Shown here: positions 7,605-13,789 of the stretch, piece by piece | Layout: each line of letters opens with the position of its first letter | How positions within the stretch are numbered: the first letter of the stretch is position 1 | Source of the DNA: an uncultured Oxalobacteraceae bacterium | Lineage (GTDB): Bacteria > Pseudomonadota > Gammaproteobacteria > Burkholderiales > Burkholderiaceae_D | DNA length: 13,797 nt | Direction of reading: 5' to 3' | Assembly (NCBI GenBank): GCA_937996605.1 | Contig: CALKVB010000289.1 | Span: 1 to 13,797 of the forward strand | Notes under the pieces: generated by a model | What the model was told of the DNA's origin: nothing | The model's input: only the letters and a program-made list of their open reading frames with translations | The model's database searches: none | Translations under genes and position numbers: made by a program

Positions 7605-8087
7605 CTACTTAACCGGAATAATGCTTGCGCGATCAACGGGCACTGCGGTCACACTATTTTGTGGCGAACCATCAATTAATTTATCGGAATAGGTCAAATA
7701 CACCAGCGTATTACGTTCCACATCGACCATGCGCACGATACGCAACTTCTTAAACAAAATAGACAAACTTTGATTGAACACTTCTTCTTGTTGCCTCAAA
7801 GGCTTCTCAAAACTTATCGGTCCAACTTGACGACAAGAGATCGATGCCTCGGCTTTATTTTCAGCTAATCCCAAGCCGCCCTTGATGCCACCTGTTTTGG
7901 CGCGCGACACATAGCAAGTGACACCCTTCACTTTCGGATCGTCGTAGGCATCGACCACGATTTTGTGATCAGGCCCGATCAAAATAAAGGCGGTATCAAC
8001 GCTCCCTACCTTCTGCGCCATTGCTTGCGAACCCAGCACCATAGAGCCCAACAATACCCACTTTTTCAAGCTTGTACTTACTCGCAT
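7605..8087 (-). CDS. creA: CreA family periplasmic protein
   Basis: A 160-residue protein close in length to E. coli CreA (about 157). A signal peptide covers residues 1-24 (LGSMVLGSQAMA then Q). The mature part has the family's conserved blocks: VGSVDTAF, DPKVKGVTCYVSRAKTGGIKG, SISCRQVGPISF and a C-terminal LVYLTYSDKLIDGSP. It has one cysteine in the TCY block and one in the SCR block, which could form a disulfide in the periplasm. CreA was named from the E. coli creABCD locus, but its molecular function is unknown, and no creB, creC or creD is present here. The frame stays open upstream to 8444, but the start at 8087 is set by AAGGAAG (8093-8099) 5 nt before the ATG and by the signal peptide. 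It is divergent from the DUF2946 gene. Confidence 0.93.
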   Translation of the reverse strand: MRVSTSLKKWVLLGSMVLGSQAMAQKVGSVDTAFILIGPDHKIVVDAYDDPKVKGVTCYVSRAKTGGIKGGLGLAENKAEASISCRQVGPISFEKPLRQQEEVFNQSLSILFKKLRIVRMVDVERNTLVYLTYSDKLIDGSPQNSVTAVPVDRASIIPVK

Positions 8088-8113
8088 ATACACTTCCTTA
8101 AAGTTTGACTGGT

Positions 8114-8149
8114 CATAAAACTGCCCATAAAACTGCTCATAAAACTTCC
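8114..8149. repeat. Three 12-bp tandem repeats in the creA leader
   Basis: CATAAAACTGCC, CATAAAACTGCT and CATAAAACTTCC follow each other without a gap. They lie 26-62 bp upstream of the creA start, so they are in its promoter or untranslated leader. On the creA strand each unit contains AGTTTTATG and so adds an in-frame ATG without a ribosome site. Copy number change would shift promoter or leader spacing by one helical turn or so. Confidence 0.7.
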
Positions 8150-8215
8150 AAAACAACACAAACAGCATAGTGTAAAAGATGCAGCTACATTTAACATCGG
8201 TCAAATACAAGCGAC

Positions 8216-8245
8216 TTTCCACGTTGTGCTCCACAGTGGTAGAAT
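8216..8245 (+). promoter_or_regulatory. Candidate promoter of the DUF2946 gene
   Basis: A strong -10, TAGAAT (8240-8245, 5 of 6), lies 18 bp after TTTCCA (8216-8221, 4 of 6). Transcription would begin near 8252, only about two bases before the ATG at 8254. This would give a leaderless or nearly leaderless mRNA, which agrees with the lack of any ribosome site before that ATG. Confidence 0.45.
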
Positions 8246-8253
8246 CGCGGCTT

Positions 8254-8637
8254 ATGAAAGCATTCTCTCCATTTAAACTCACACGTCGCATGATTATCGC
8301 GGTGTTATTCCTGTACGGATTAACGCTCGGTATCGCTACTGCGGCGCCTGTGATCAATAGTTTGAATGGTGAAGGTATTTCGATGATTTGTACCAGCACA
8401 GGCGTTAAGTTTGTGACTGCGTCTGGCAAAATCGTCGATGGCAAAGCTACAAGCCATACCTTGGATTGTTCTTTCTGTATGCCAAGCGCAATTACACCAA
8501 GTTTGCCGCAACTCGACGCCGCACCACCAGTGCACGCCTTGTCTTACGCAACGCAAAGTATTCCTTCGGCGCGTTTAGCTGCCATTGTTTCTGCACCACT
8601 TCCACCTCGCGGGCCGCCCGCACTCAACGCAATCTGA
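8254..8637 (+). CDS. DUF2946 family protein (Cys/His-containing, exported)
   Basis: A 127-residue protein with a basic N-terminus and a hydrophobic stretch (residues 13-31, ending ATAA), so it is exported or anchored. After it come the features of DUF2946: a cysteine in SMICTSTG (Cys46), a spacer, then His68-x3-Cys72-x2-Cys75 (SHTLDCSFC), and a proline-rich end with RGPPA. The Cys/His set is suited to binding a metal, though no metal has been shown from this sequence. DUF2946 genes are often seen beside copper and TonB-receptor genes, which fits the genes that follow. The start at 8254 puts the signal segment at the N-terminus; an in-frame ATG at 8179 would add 25 residues and lies upstream of the likely promoter. 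It is divergent from creA (166 bp) and 265 bp from the receptor gene. Confidence 0.8.
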   Translation: MKAFSPFKLTRRMIIAVLFLYGLTLGIATAAPVINSLNGEGISMICTSTGVKFVTASGKIVDGKATSHTLDCSFCMPSAITPSLPQLDAAPPVHALSYATQSIPSARLAAIVSAPLPPRGPPALNAI

Positions 8638-8695
8638 TACCGCTTCTCACTCGGGCTCTTCCGCTTCGATTGGGCACCTGCGTATCACTTCTGTT

Positions 8696-8778
8696 TCTGA
8701 TCATCTGCATTGCCGAAGAACACGGTAATTTCTACGCACACTCGCGTCTTTGTTTCTCCGAGCACAGCCATGATCAGA
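8696..8778. promoter_or_regulatory. 9-bp inverted repeat with TGATCA cores upstream of the receptor
   Basis: TCTGATCAT (8696-8704) and ATGATCAGA (8770-8778) are perfect inverse copies 65 bp apart, and each holds the palindrome TGATCA. They lie in the gene-free stretch 8638-8902 between the DUF2946 and receptor genes, and could be paired protein-binding sites. No confident promoter was found in this stretch. Confidence 0.3.
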
Positions 8779-8817
8779 CATCACCTAATACCTTGAGCCA
8801 TTTCATCATGGCCTTTT

Positions 8818-8844
8818 GAGACCGAATAGAACCAAATTGGTCTC
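8818..8844 (+). promoter_or_regulatory. Hairpin upstream of the TonB receptor gene
   Basis: GAGACC (8818-8823) pairs with GGTCTC (8839-8844), with a 15-nt loop that itself carries an ACCAA/TTGGT dyad. There is no T-tract. Two further small hairpins lie before the start: CAGCG/CGCTG (about 8859-8877) and CTCAT/ATGAG (about 8880-8896), the latter covering the only GAG that could serve as the ribosome site of the receptor. This suggests leader-level control or a weak terminator for the DUF2946 transcript. Confidence 0.35.
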
Positions 8845-8902
8845 TTCGATGAAAAACTCAGCGTCCTAAATGCGCTGGGCTCATGATTGCAATGAGAACA
8901 CA

Positions 8903-11206
8903 ATGAAATCTTCTAATACACGTAATTTGCGTCGTACCGCATTCATCATCGCTTTGTCTGCTGCATTTCCAGCCTTGGCTAAAGATAATAATAACGATCA
9001 AGACACACAAAAAGCGAAAGCTGAACGCGTCATTATCAAAGGTGACAAACCCACTACCTTACCTACCGAAATCCCGACCACCATCGAGGGTATCAACTCT
9101 AAAGCTATTGAAACGACGATCAATGCCCTCGACGCAGAAGATGCTTTGAAATACTTACCTAGCCTCTTGGTACGCAAGCGTTATGATGGTGACTACAATC
9201 ATGCCGTGCTGGCGACACGTGCCTCCGGCACAGGCAATAGCGCCCGCTCTATGGTATATGCCGATGGCATTTTGATTTCCAACTTATTAGGTAACGGCGC
9301 AGGCTTTACACCGCGTTGGGGTTTGGTCACACCAGAAGAAATCCAACGTGTCGATGTTTTGTATGGCCCTTTCTCTGCCGCCTACGCAGGTAACTCAGTG
9401 GGTGCGGTGGTCGACTACGTCACACGTATGCCAGAAAAATTTGAAGGCCATGTCAAACTCGCTGGTTTTACTGAAAACTTTCAAGAGGTCGCTACCGATA
9501 AACGCTACAGCGGTCATCAACTGAGCGCCAGCCTTGGTGATAAACAAGGTGCCTTTTCATGGTGGGTGAATGTCAATCGCATGGATAGCGATGGTCATCC
9601 GCTGGCATTCACCAACAAATTACTTTCTGCTGGCACGCTTAGCGCCGCGGGTAAGCCTGTCACAGGTGCCGTCGCAGGTCGTAACCCACAAGGCTTAGAC
9701 TGGTGGTTAATTGGCGCCACAACGCAATATCACACCATCCAAGATCATGCCAAAGTAAAGCTTGCGTATGAAATCACACCAACGATCAAAGCAAGCTATA
9801 CCTACGCAGTTTGGCGTAACGACATGAATAGCGATGCAGACAGTTATTTGCGCGATACCAGTGGTAATGCAGTGTACAGCGGCGACGTGAATATTGCAGG
9901 ACGAAAATTCACCATTAACCCAACTGATATCGCCAATAGCAAAAATGACTTGCAACATGTCACACACGGTGTGAGCGTGAAAAGTAATACCAAAGGGGAA
10001 TTCGATTGGGAAGTCGCTGGCAGTATCTACGACTACCAAAAAGACATCGCTCGCGCACCGACTGTCGCTATTCCGGTCGCCGACACAGGTGGAGCTGGTC
10101 GCATCACCGACGGTAGCGGCACCAGTTGGAATACCCTCGCACTAAGAGGTATCTGGCGCCCAAACACAGAGCACACTGCAGAGTTTGGCTACCAACGCGA
10201 AGCTTATAAATTGCGCACACTCGTCTCCAACACCGCAGACTGGATCAACGGCGCTGCAACAACGCGTTTCTCGGCATTCCAAGGCAACTCAGAACTTTCC
10301 AGCTTCTACGCACAAGATGCATGGCGCATCAATCCAAAATGGAAAACCATCATCGGTGGTCGCTTCGAACAATGGTCAGCACACGATGGTGCGCTCTCAA
10401 ACACCACAACCACCTTGCCATTCGTCAAACGTGACGAGAATTATTTCTCTCCCAAAGCTGCCCTCGCTTATCGAGCCAACGATGATCTCACGTTGAAAGC
10501 ATCGCTCGGTCGCGCCGTGCGTAACCCAACTGTTTCTGAGTTGTATCAAGGTACGGTATCAACACAAACCATCGTCAACAATGACCCGAATCTCAAAGCG
10601 GAAAAATCTTGGACTAGTGAGTGGAGTGCGGAACAATCGCTGCACGATGGTAAAGGATTATTGCGGACGACCTTCTTCCACGAAGACACCAGCGACGCCT
10701 TGTATTCGCAAACCAATACGCTGGTGACACCGAATATCACGAATATTCAAAACGTCGACAAGATTCGCACCAATGGTTTGGAAATCGCCTACCAAGATAG
10801 TGATGTGTTGATCCCAGGTTTGGATATCGCGACTAGCCTGACCTACGCCGATTCCATCATCACCAGGAACGATAAATTCAAAGCCAGTGTAGGAAAATGG
10901 CAGCCACGCGTACCGAAATGGCGTGCTAATTTCGTCGCTAGCTATCGCGCCAATGAGCAACTCTCGACCACACTTGGTATTCGTTACAGTGGGCGTCAAT
11001 ACGGCTCACTCGATAACAGCGACACCAATGCTTTCACATATCTGGGCTTTTCTAGCTTCTTAGTCGCCGATCTTCGTGTGCGCTACAAAATCGACAAGCA
11101 ATGGACCACGGCTGTTGGAATTGACAATCTCAATAACAAAAAATATTGGGCTTTCCATCCTTACACCCAGCGTAGTTTAGTAGCGGAATTGAAGTTCGAC
11201 TATTAA
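8903..11206 (+). CDS. TonB-dependent outer-membrane receptor, probably for copper or a copper complex
   Basis: A 767-residue receptor that would take up a ligand across the outer membrane using TonB energy. A signal peptide spans residues 1-26 (FIIALSAAFPALA then K). A possible TonB box is AERVIIKG, soon after cleavage. The plug domain follows (about 45-190), with IPTTIEGI, DAEDALKYLPSLLVRKR, VYADGILISN, TPEEIQRVDVLYGPFSAAYAGNSVGAVVDYVT. The rest is beta-barrel: alternating aromatic strands, FSPKAALAYR, LKASLGRAVRNPTVSELYQ, DNLNNKKYW, ending in LVAELKFDY with an aromatic last residue. The start at 8903 fits the signal peptide; an in-frame ATG at 8870 would add MRWAHDCNENT. It differs from the OprC/NosA copper receptors I know, so the copper assignment rests on the chaperone genes that follow 42 bp later. 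Membership of the TonB receptor family is certain; the ligand is not. Confidence 0.93.
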   Translation: MKSSNTRNLRRTAFIIALSAAFPALAKDNNNDQDTQKAKAERVIIKGDKPTTLPTEIPTTIEGINSKAIETTINALDAEDALKYLPSLLVRKRYDGDYNHAVLATRASGTGNSARSMVYADGILISNLLGNGAGFTPRWGLVTPEEIQRVDVLYGPFSAAYAGNSVGAVVDYVTRMPEKFEGHVKLAGFTENFQEVATDKRYSGHQLSASLGDKQGAFSWWVNVNRMDSDGHPLAFTNKLLSAGTLSAAGKPVTGAVAGRNPQGLDWWLIGATTQYHTIQDHAKVKLAYEITPTIKASYTYAVWRNDMNSDADSYLRDTSGNAVYSGDVNIAGRKFTINPTDIANSKNDLQHVTHGVSVKSNTKGEFDWEVAGSIYDYQKDIARAPTVAIPVADTGGAGRITDGSGTSWNTLALRGIWRPNTEHTAEFGYQREAYKLRTLVSNTADWINGAATTRFSAFQGNSELSSFYAQDAWRINPKWKTIIGGRFEQWSAHDGALSNTTTTLPFVKRDENYFSPKAALAYRANDDLTLKASLGRAVRNPTVSELYQGTVSTQTIVNNDPNLKAEKSWTSEWSAEQSLHDGKGLLRTTFFHEDTSDALYSQTNTLVTPNITNIQNVDKIRTNGLEIAYQDSDVLIPGLDIATSLTYADSIITRNDKFKASVGKWQPRVPKWRANFVASYRANEQLSTTLGIRYSGRQYGSLDNSDTNAFTYLGFSSFLVADLRVRYKIDKQWTTAVGIDNLNNKKYWAFHPYTQRSLVAELKFDY

Positions 11207-11248
11207 TCACCAGTAAAACGACTCACCCACCTAAACGGAGATATTTTT

Positions 11249-11725
11249 ATGAAACTGAAACTGAAACTCAAAAAGATCGTTGCCCAAGCTATCGCGGCAG
11301 CCGCTATCACTGCGGCCATGAGCATCACAGCGCACGCACAAGTCGCGGTAAAAGACGCGTGGGTTCGTGCTACAGTAGGCCCGCAAAAAGTCACTGGTGC
11401 CTTCATGCAAATCACCTCCACACAAGATACAAAATTGGTTGCCGTGCAATCCGATGCTGCCAAAAAAGTGGAATTGCACACGATGGAAATGGATAAAGAT
11501 GTGATGCGTATGCGTGAGATCGCCAGCCTCGATTTACCTGCTGGCAAGACCGTCGAACTTAAGCCAGGAAGCTATCACATCATGTTGATTGACCTCGTCA
11601 AACCGGTGAAGGAAGGTGACACAGTGGCGGTGACCTTGGTCGTCGAAAACAAAGACAAAAAACGTGAAAACATCGAAGTCAAAGCGACAGCCAAATCCTT
11701 AACTGCGTCTGCACACAAAATGTAA
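11249..11725 (+). CDS. Periplasmic copper chaperone, PCu(A)C family
   Basis: A 158-residue exported protein that binds Cu(I). In studied relatives it delivers copper to the CuA or CuB site of cytochrome oxidases in the periplasm. The signal peptide starts with an unusual Lys-Leu run (MKLKLKLKK, from a six-base DNA repeat) and ends at about residue 30 (SITAHA then Q). The copper site is canonical: His77-X10-Met88-X21-His110-X-Met112, with extra methionines at 79, 81 and 86 around it. A family block DAWVRATVGPQKVTGAFMQI is near the mature N-terminus. The ribosome site CGGAGA (11236-11241) is 7 nt before the start. The gene is 42 bp after the receptor and 11 bp before the next gene, so co-transcription is likely. 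The C-terminus is lysine-rich with a terminal HKM that could add a weak metal site. No Sco partner is seen in the window. Confidence 0.95.
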   Translation: MKLKLKLKKIVAQAIAAAAITAAMSITAHAQVAVKDAWVRATVGPQKVTGAFMQITSTQDTKLVAVQSDAAKKVELHTMEMDKDVMRMREIASLDLPAGKTVELKPGSYHIMLIDLVKPVKEGDTVAVTLVVENKDKKRENIEVKATAKSLTASAHKM

Positions 11726-11736
11726 GAGGAAAAATC

Positions 11737-11949
11737 ATGAACAAACCGACCGTCGATCTACGCATGGTACTCAACTGTTTTTCAGTTGCCGCGATTACCG
11801 CGCTATCAGTATGGCATGCCTATCATTTCTACCATGCCCGCATTACGAATCCCACTCCAAGCGCAGAGACGGTACGGTTTGATCTCGAGCCTGCAGAAGC
11901 GCCTAAAGTCAAAATTTCACCTAACTCTGCTAACGCCGCTCAACAATAA
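11737..11949 (+). CDS. Small single-helix membrane protein with HxxHxxH, in the copper cassette
   Basis: A 70-residue protein I do not recognise. A short polar N-terminus is followed by one hydrophobic helix (about residues 10-26, MVLNCFSVAAITALSVW). Then come His27, His30 and His33 in WHAYHFYHARI, spaced i, i+3, i+6 so they face one side of a helix at the membrane edge. Cys14 lies within the helix. The rest (36-70) is a polar, Pro/Ala-rich tail. With no basic residues before the helix other than Lys3 and Arg9, orientation is unclear, but N-in with the histidines periplasmic is reasonable. It has a strong ribosome site (AAGAGGA, 11724-11730) overlapping the stop of the chaperone gene, and 11 bp separate it from the next gene. 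A role in copper transfer or in anchoring a chaperone is inference from position and histidines. It is clearly meant to be translated. Confidence 0.82.
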   Translation: MNKPTVDLRMVLNCFSVAAITALSVWHAYHFYHARITNPTPSAETVRFDLEPAEAPKVKISPNSANAAQQ

Positions 11950-11960
11950 GGAGTAACGAC

Positions 11961-12491
11961 ATGAAATTCGCACAGCAAATCACGACATTCGTCTTGATCG
12001 CCACCATGAGATCATTCGCTACGGCGCACGTTGGCCTTGAGCAGCAGAAAGCAGTGGCTGGTAGTTATCACAAACTGACCTTCAAAATCGGCCACGGTTG
12101 CGAAGGCAGCGGTACGCACACGGTCAAAGTCAGTTTGCCCGAAACGGCGATGGGTGCTAAACCTATGCCCAAAGCAGGATGGAAGCTCGATACAGCGATC
12201 GCCCCGCTAAGCAAATCCTATACTTCACACGGCAAAACTATAGAAAAAGACGTGCGTGAGGTGACATGGAGCGGCGGCCTTTTGCCAGACGCTTACTACG
12301 ACGAATTTTCAATTCATGTCAAACTCACCGACACTCCAGGCAAGATCTATTTCAAAGGCACCCAACTCTGCGAGAAGGGCCGTTTGGATTGGATTGAAAT
12401 TCCAGCCGAGGGGCAAAGCAGTAAAGGCTTGAAAGCACCAGCTCCGATGTTAGAAGTGATGACGCCTGAAACTGAAGCGCCGCATCATTAA
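11961..12491 (+). CDS. YcnI/DUF1775 family periplasmic copper-binding protein
   Basis: A 176-residue exported protein of the YcnI (DUF1775) family. In Bacillus YcnI a single N-terminal histidine binds Cu(II) together with an acidic residue. Here the signal peptide should be cut after Ala22 (SFATA), making His23 the mature N-terminus (HVGLEQQKAVAGSYHKLTF). Family blocks follow: GHGCEGSGTHTVKV, KPMPKAGWKLD, VTWSGGLLPDAYYDEFSI, KIYFKGTQLCEKG. Cys47 and Cys137 may form a disulfide, as in the Gram-negative branch. Glu27 could take part in the metal site. Arg17 sits oddly between the hydrophobic core and the cleavage site. The protein lacks the C-terminal membrane helix of Bacillus YcnI and ends in PHH, so it should be soluble. 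Ribosome site AAGGAG (11948-11953) overlaps the stop of the 70-residue gene, which ties the two together translationally. It is the last gene of the cassette. Confidence 0.92.
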   Translation: MKFAQQITTFVLIATMRSFATAHVGLEQQKAVAGSYHKLTFKIGHGCEGSGTHTVKVSLPETAMGAKPMPKAGWKLDTAIAPLSKSYTSHGKTIEKDVREVTWSGGLLPDAYYDEFSIHVKLTDTPGKIYFKGTQLCEKGRLDWIEIPAEGQSSKGLKAPAPMLEVMTPETEAPHH

Positions 12492-12535
12492 TATCGATAT
12501 CAGTATTGCCACCTATATATGTCTAGATAAAGCAC

Positions 12536-12550
12536 GACGGAGGTTCCGTC
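12536..12550. terminator. Short hairpin after the copper cassette, possible terminator
   Basis: GACGGA (12536-12541) pairs perfectly with TCCGTC (12545-12550) around a 3-nt loop, 45 bp after the YcnI-family stop. No T-tract follows on the plus strand, so if it ends transcription it may do so with the REP hairpin next to it. Confidence 0.35.
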
Positions 12551-12564
12551 ACAAAAGACACTGT

Positions 12565-12584
12565 GCTCCTGCCTGCGCAGGAGC
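12565..12584. repeat. REP-like palindromic element
   Basis: GCTCCTGC (12565-12572) and GCAGGAGC (12577-12584) form a perfect 8-bp stem with loop CTGC. On the minus strand one frame across it reads VAPAQAGAQ, a peptide string I associate with spurious frames over a dispersed palindromic repeat in Burkholderiales. A single copy is seen here, between the copper cassette and ruvB. Such elements can protect 3' ends or mark insertion or rearrangement points. Confidence 0.65.
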
Positions 12585-12659
12585 GACATGATGCGATGTC
12601 CATTTTGCTGGAGTGATTCGTGATGCCGTGGCAGCGAATTTGTGTAGAAAAGAAAAAAT

Positions 12660-13727
12660 ATGAGCATACAAACCGATAACCTCACAACGCAGCTCGTTGA
12701 CACGCGCATCATCGCGGCCACACCTTCCTCGCCAAATGAAGAGGCGATTGAACGTGCTTTGCGTCCTAAGCAGCTTGACGAATACGTGGGGCAAGAAAAA
12801 ATCCGCGATCAATTAGAGATCTTTATCGGCGCGGCGCGTCAGCGTAAAGAAGCGCTCGATCATACTTTGCTGTTTGGTCCACCAGGTTTAGGTAAGACGA
12901 CCTTGGCGCATATTATCGCGCGTGAAATGGGTGTGAACTTGCGTCAGACTTCGGGTCCAGTATTAGAGCGCGCCGGTGATTTGGCGGCTTTGCTGACGAA
13001 TTTAGAGGCCAACGACGTTTTATTTATCGACGAGATTCATCGCCTCTCGCCCGTGGTCGAAGAAATTTTGTATCCAGCCTTAGAAGACTACCAAATCGAT
13101 ATCATGATTGGTGAAGGTCCTGCTGCCCGTTCCGTGAAGCTTGATTTGCAGCCTTTCACCTTGGTCGGTGCGACCACGCGGGCTGGCATGTTGACGAATC
13201 CTTTGCGCGATCGTTTCGGTATCGTGGCGCGCTTAGAGTTTTATACCTCGGAAGAGTTGGCGCGTATCGTCACGCGTTCAGCTTCTTTGCTAGAAGTGCC
13301 GATTAAAGATGATGGCGCTTTTGAAATTGCCAAACGTGCACGTGGTACGCCACGTATTGCCAACCGCTTATTGCGACGTGTACGTGACTATGCACAAGTC
13401 AAAGGTAATGGTGAAATTACCAAAGCCGCTGCCGATGCTGCTTTGAAGATGCTCGATGTGGATGCGGTAGGTTTCGACTTAATGGATAGAAAATTGCTCG
13501 AAGCTATTCTGTTCAAATTTGGTGGTGGCCCTGTGGGTTTAGATAATGTGGCTGCTGCGATCGGTGAGGAGCGCGATACCATAGAAGACGTGTTAGAACC
13601 CTATTTGATTCAGCAGGGTTATCTACAAAGAACACCACGTGGACGCATTGCTACGGCGAGTGCTTACGAGCATTTTGGTTTGACTGCGCCGCGTACCAAT
13701 CCGAATGGGGATTTGTGGGGCGGCTGA
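12660..13727 (+). CDS. ruvB: Holliday junction branch migration helicase subunit RuvB
   Basis: A 355-residue RuvB, full length. RuvB forms two hexameric rings on either side of a RuvA-bound Holliday junction and drives branch migration by ATP hydrolysis during recombinational repair. Visible features in order: RPKQLDEYVGQEKI near the N-terminus; Walker A GPPGLGKT (Gly73, Lys79); LERAGDLAALLTNL; Walker B with Asp124-Glu125 in FIDEIHRL; sensor 1 GATTRAGML; LRDRFGIV, which includes the arginine finger region; RGTPRIANRLLRRVRDYAQV (sensor 2); and the winged-helix domain with FGGGPVGLDN, IEDVLEPYLIQQGYLQRTPRGR. The start at 12660 gives the usual N-terminus, with a poor ribosome site (AGAAAAGA). 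ruvA and ruvC are not upstream as they are in many proteobacteria; the copper cassette and a REP-like element are there instead. No LexA box is obvious in the 168 bp before it. Confidence 0.98.
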   Translation: MSIQTDNLTTQLVDTRIIAATPSSPNEEAIERALRPKQLDEYVGQEKIRDQLEIFIGAARQRKEALDHTLLFGPPGLGKTTLAHIIAREMGVNLRQTSGPVLERAGDLAALLTNLEANDVLFIDEIHRLSPVVEEILYPALEDYQIDIMIGEGPAARSVKLDLQPFTLVGATTRAGMLTNPLRDRFGIVARLEFYTSEELARIVTRSASLLEVPIKDDGAFEIAKRARGTPRIANRLLRRVRDYAQVKGNGEITKAAADAALKMLDVDAVGFDLMDRKLLEAILFKFGGGPVGLDNVAAAIGEERDTIEDVLEPYLIQQGYLQRTPRGRIATASAYEHFGLTAPRTNPNGDLWGG

Positions 13728-13751
13728 TTCCTGCTATCGACCAAACCAGAT

Positions 13752-13789
13752 ATGTATTAAATTGAATACATTGTATTGTTTTTGATACA
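13752..13789. promoter_or_regulatory. Two tandem TGTAT-N8-ATACA dyads, probable operator
   Basis: Two 18-bp dyads of the same design lie side by side: TGTAT-N8-ATACA at 13753-13770 (6 bp per arm if the flanking A and T are counted) and at 13772-13789. Their starts are 19 bp apart, close to two helical turns. The spacers differ (TAAATTGA and TGTTTTTG) while the arms are identical, as expected of a transcription factor site. They begin 25 bp after the ruvB stop and so probably control the next gene, outside the window. Confidence 0.5.

Noticed and set aside
8088..8444. N-terminal extension of creA to 8444
   Set aside because: The added sequence runs antisense through the DUF2946 gene and over the 12-bp repeats; a clear ribosome site and signal peptide set the start at 8087.
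8466..8819. 117-residue plus-strand frame overlapping the DUF2946 gene
   Set aside because: Out of frame with DUF2946, no ribosome site, biased composition rich in Arg, Thr and Ser, and no recognisable motif.
8849..8869. Six-codon leader peptide (MKNSAS) before the receptor gene
   Set aside because: No ribosome site and no regulatory amino-acid bias; likely chance, though its stop touches an ATG at 8870.
8638..8902. Riboswitch (for example cobalamin) upstream of the TonB receptor
   Set aside because: No conserved B12-box or other riboswitch core is visible; the stretch is short and only small hairpins are seen.
12549..12812. 87-residue minus-strand frame containing VAPAQAGAQ
   Set aside because: This is the translation of the REP-like palindrome joined to antisense ruvB; not a gene.
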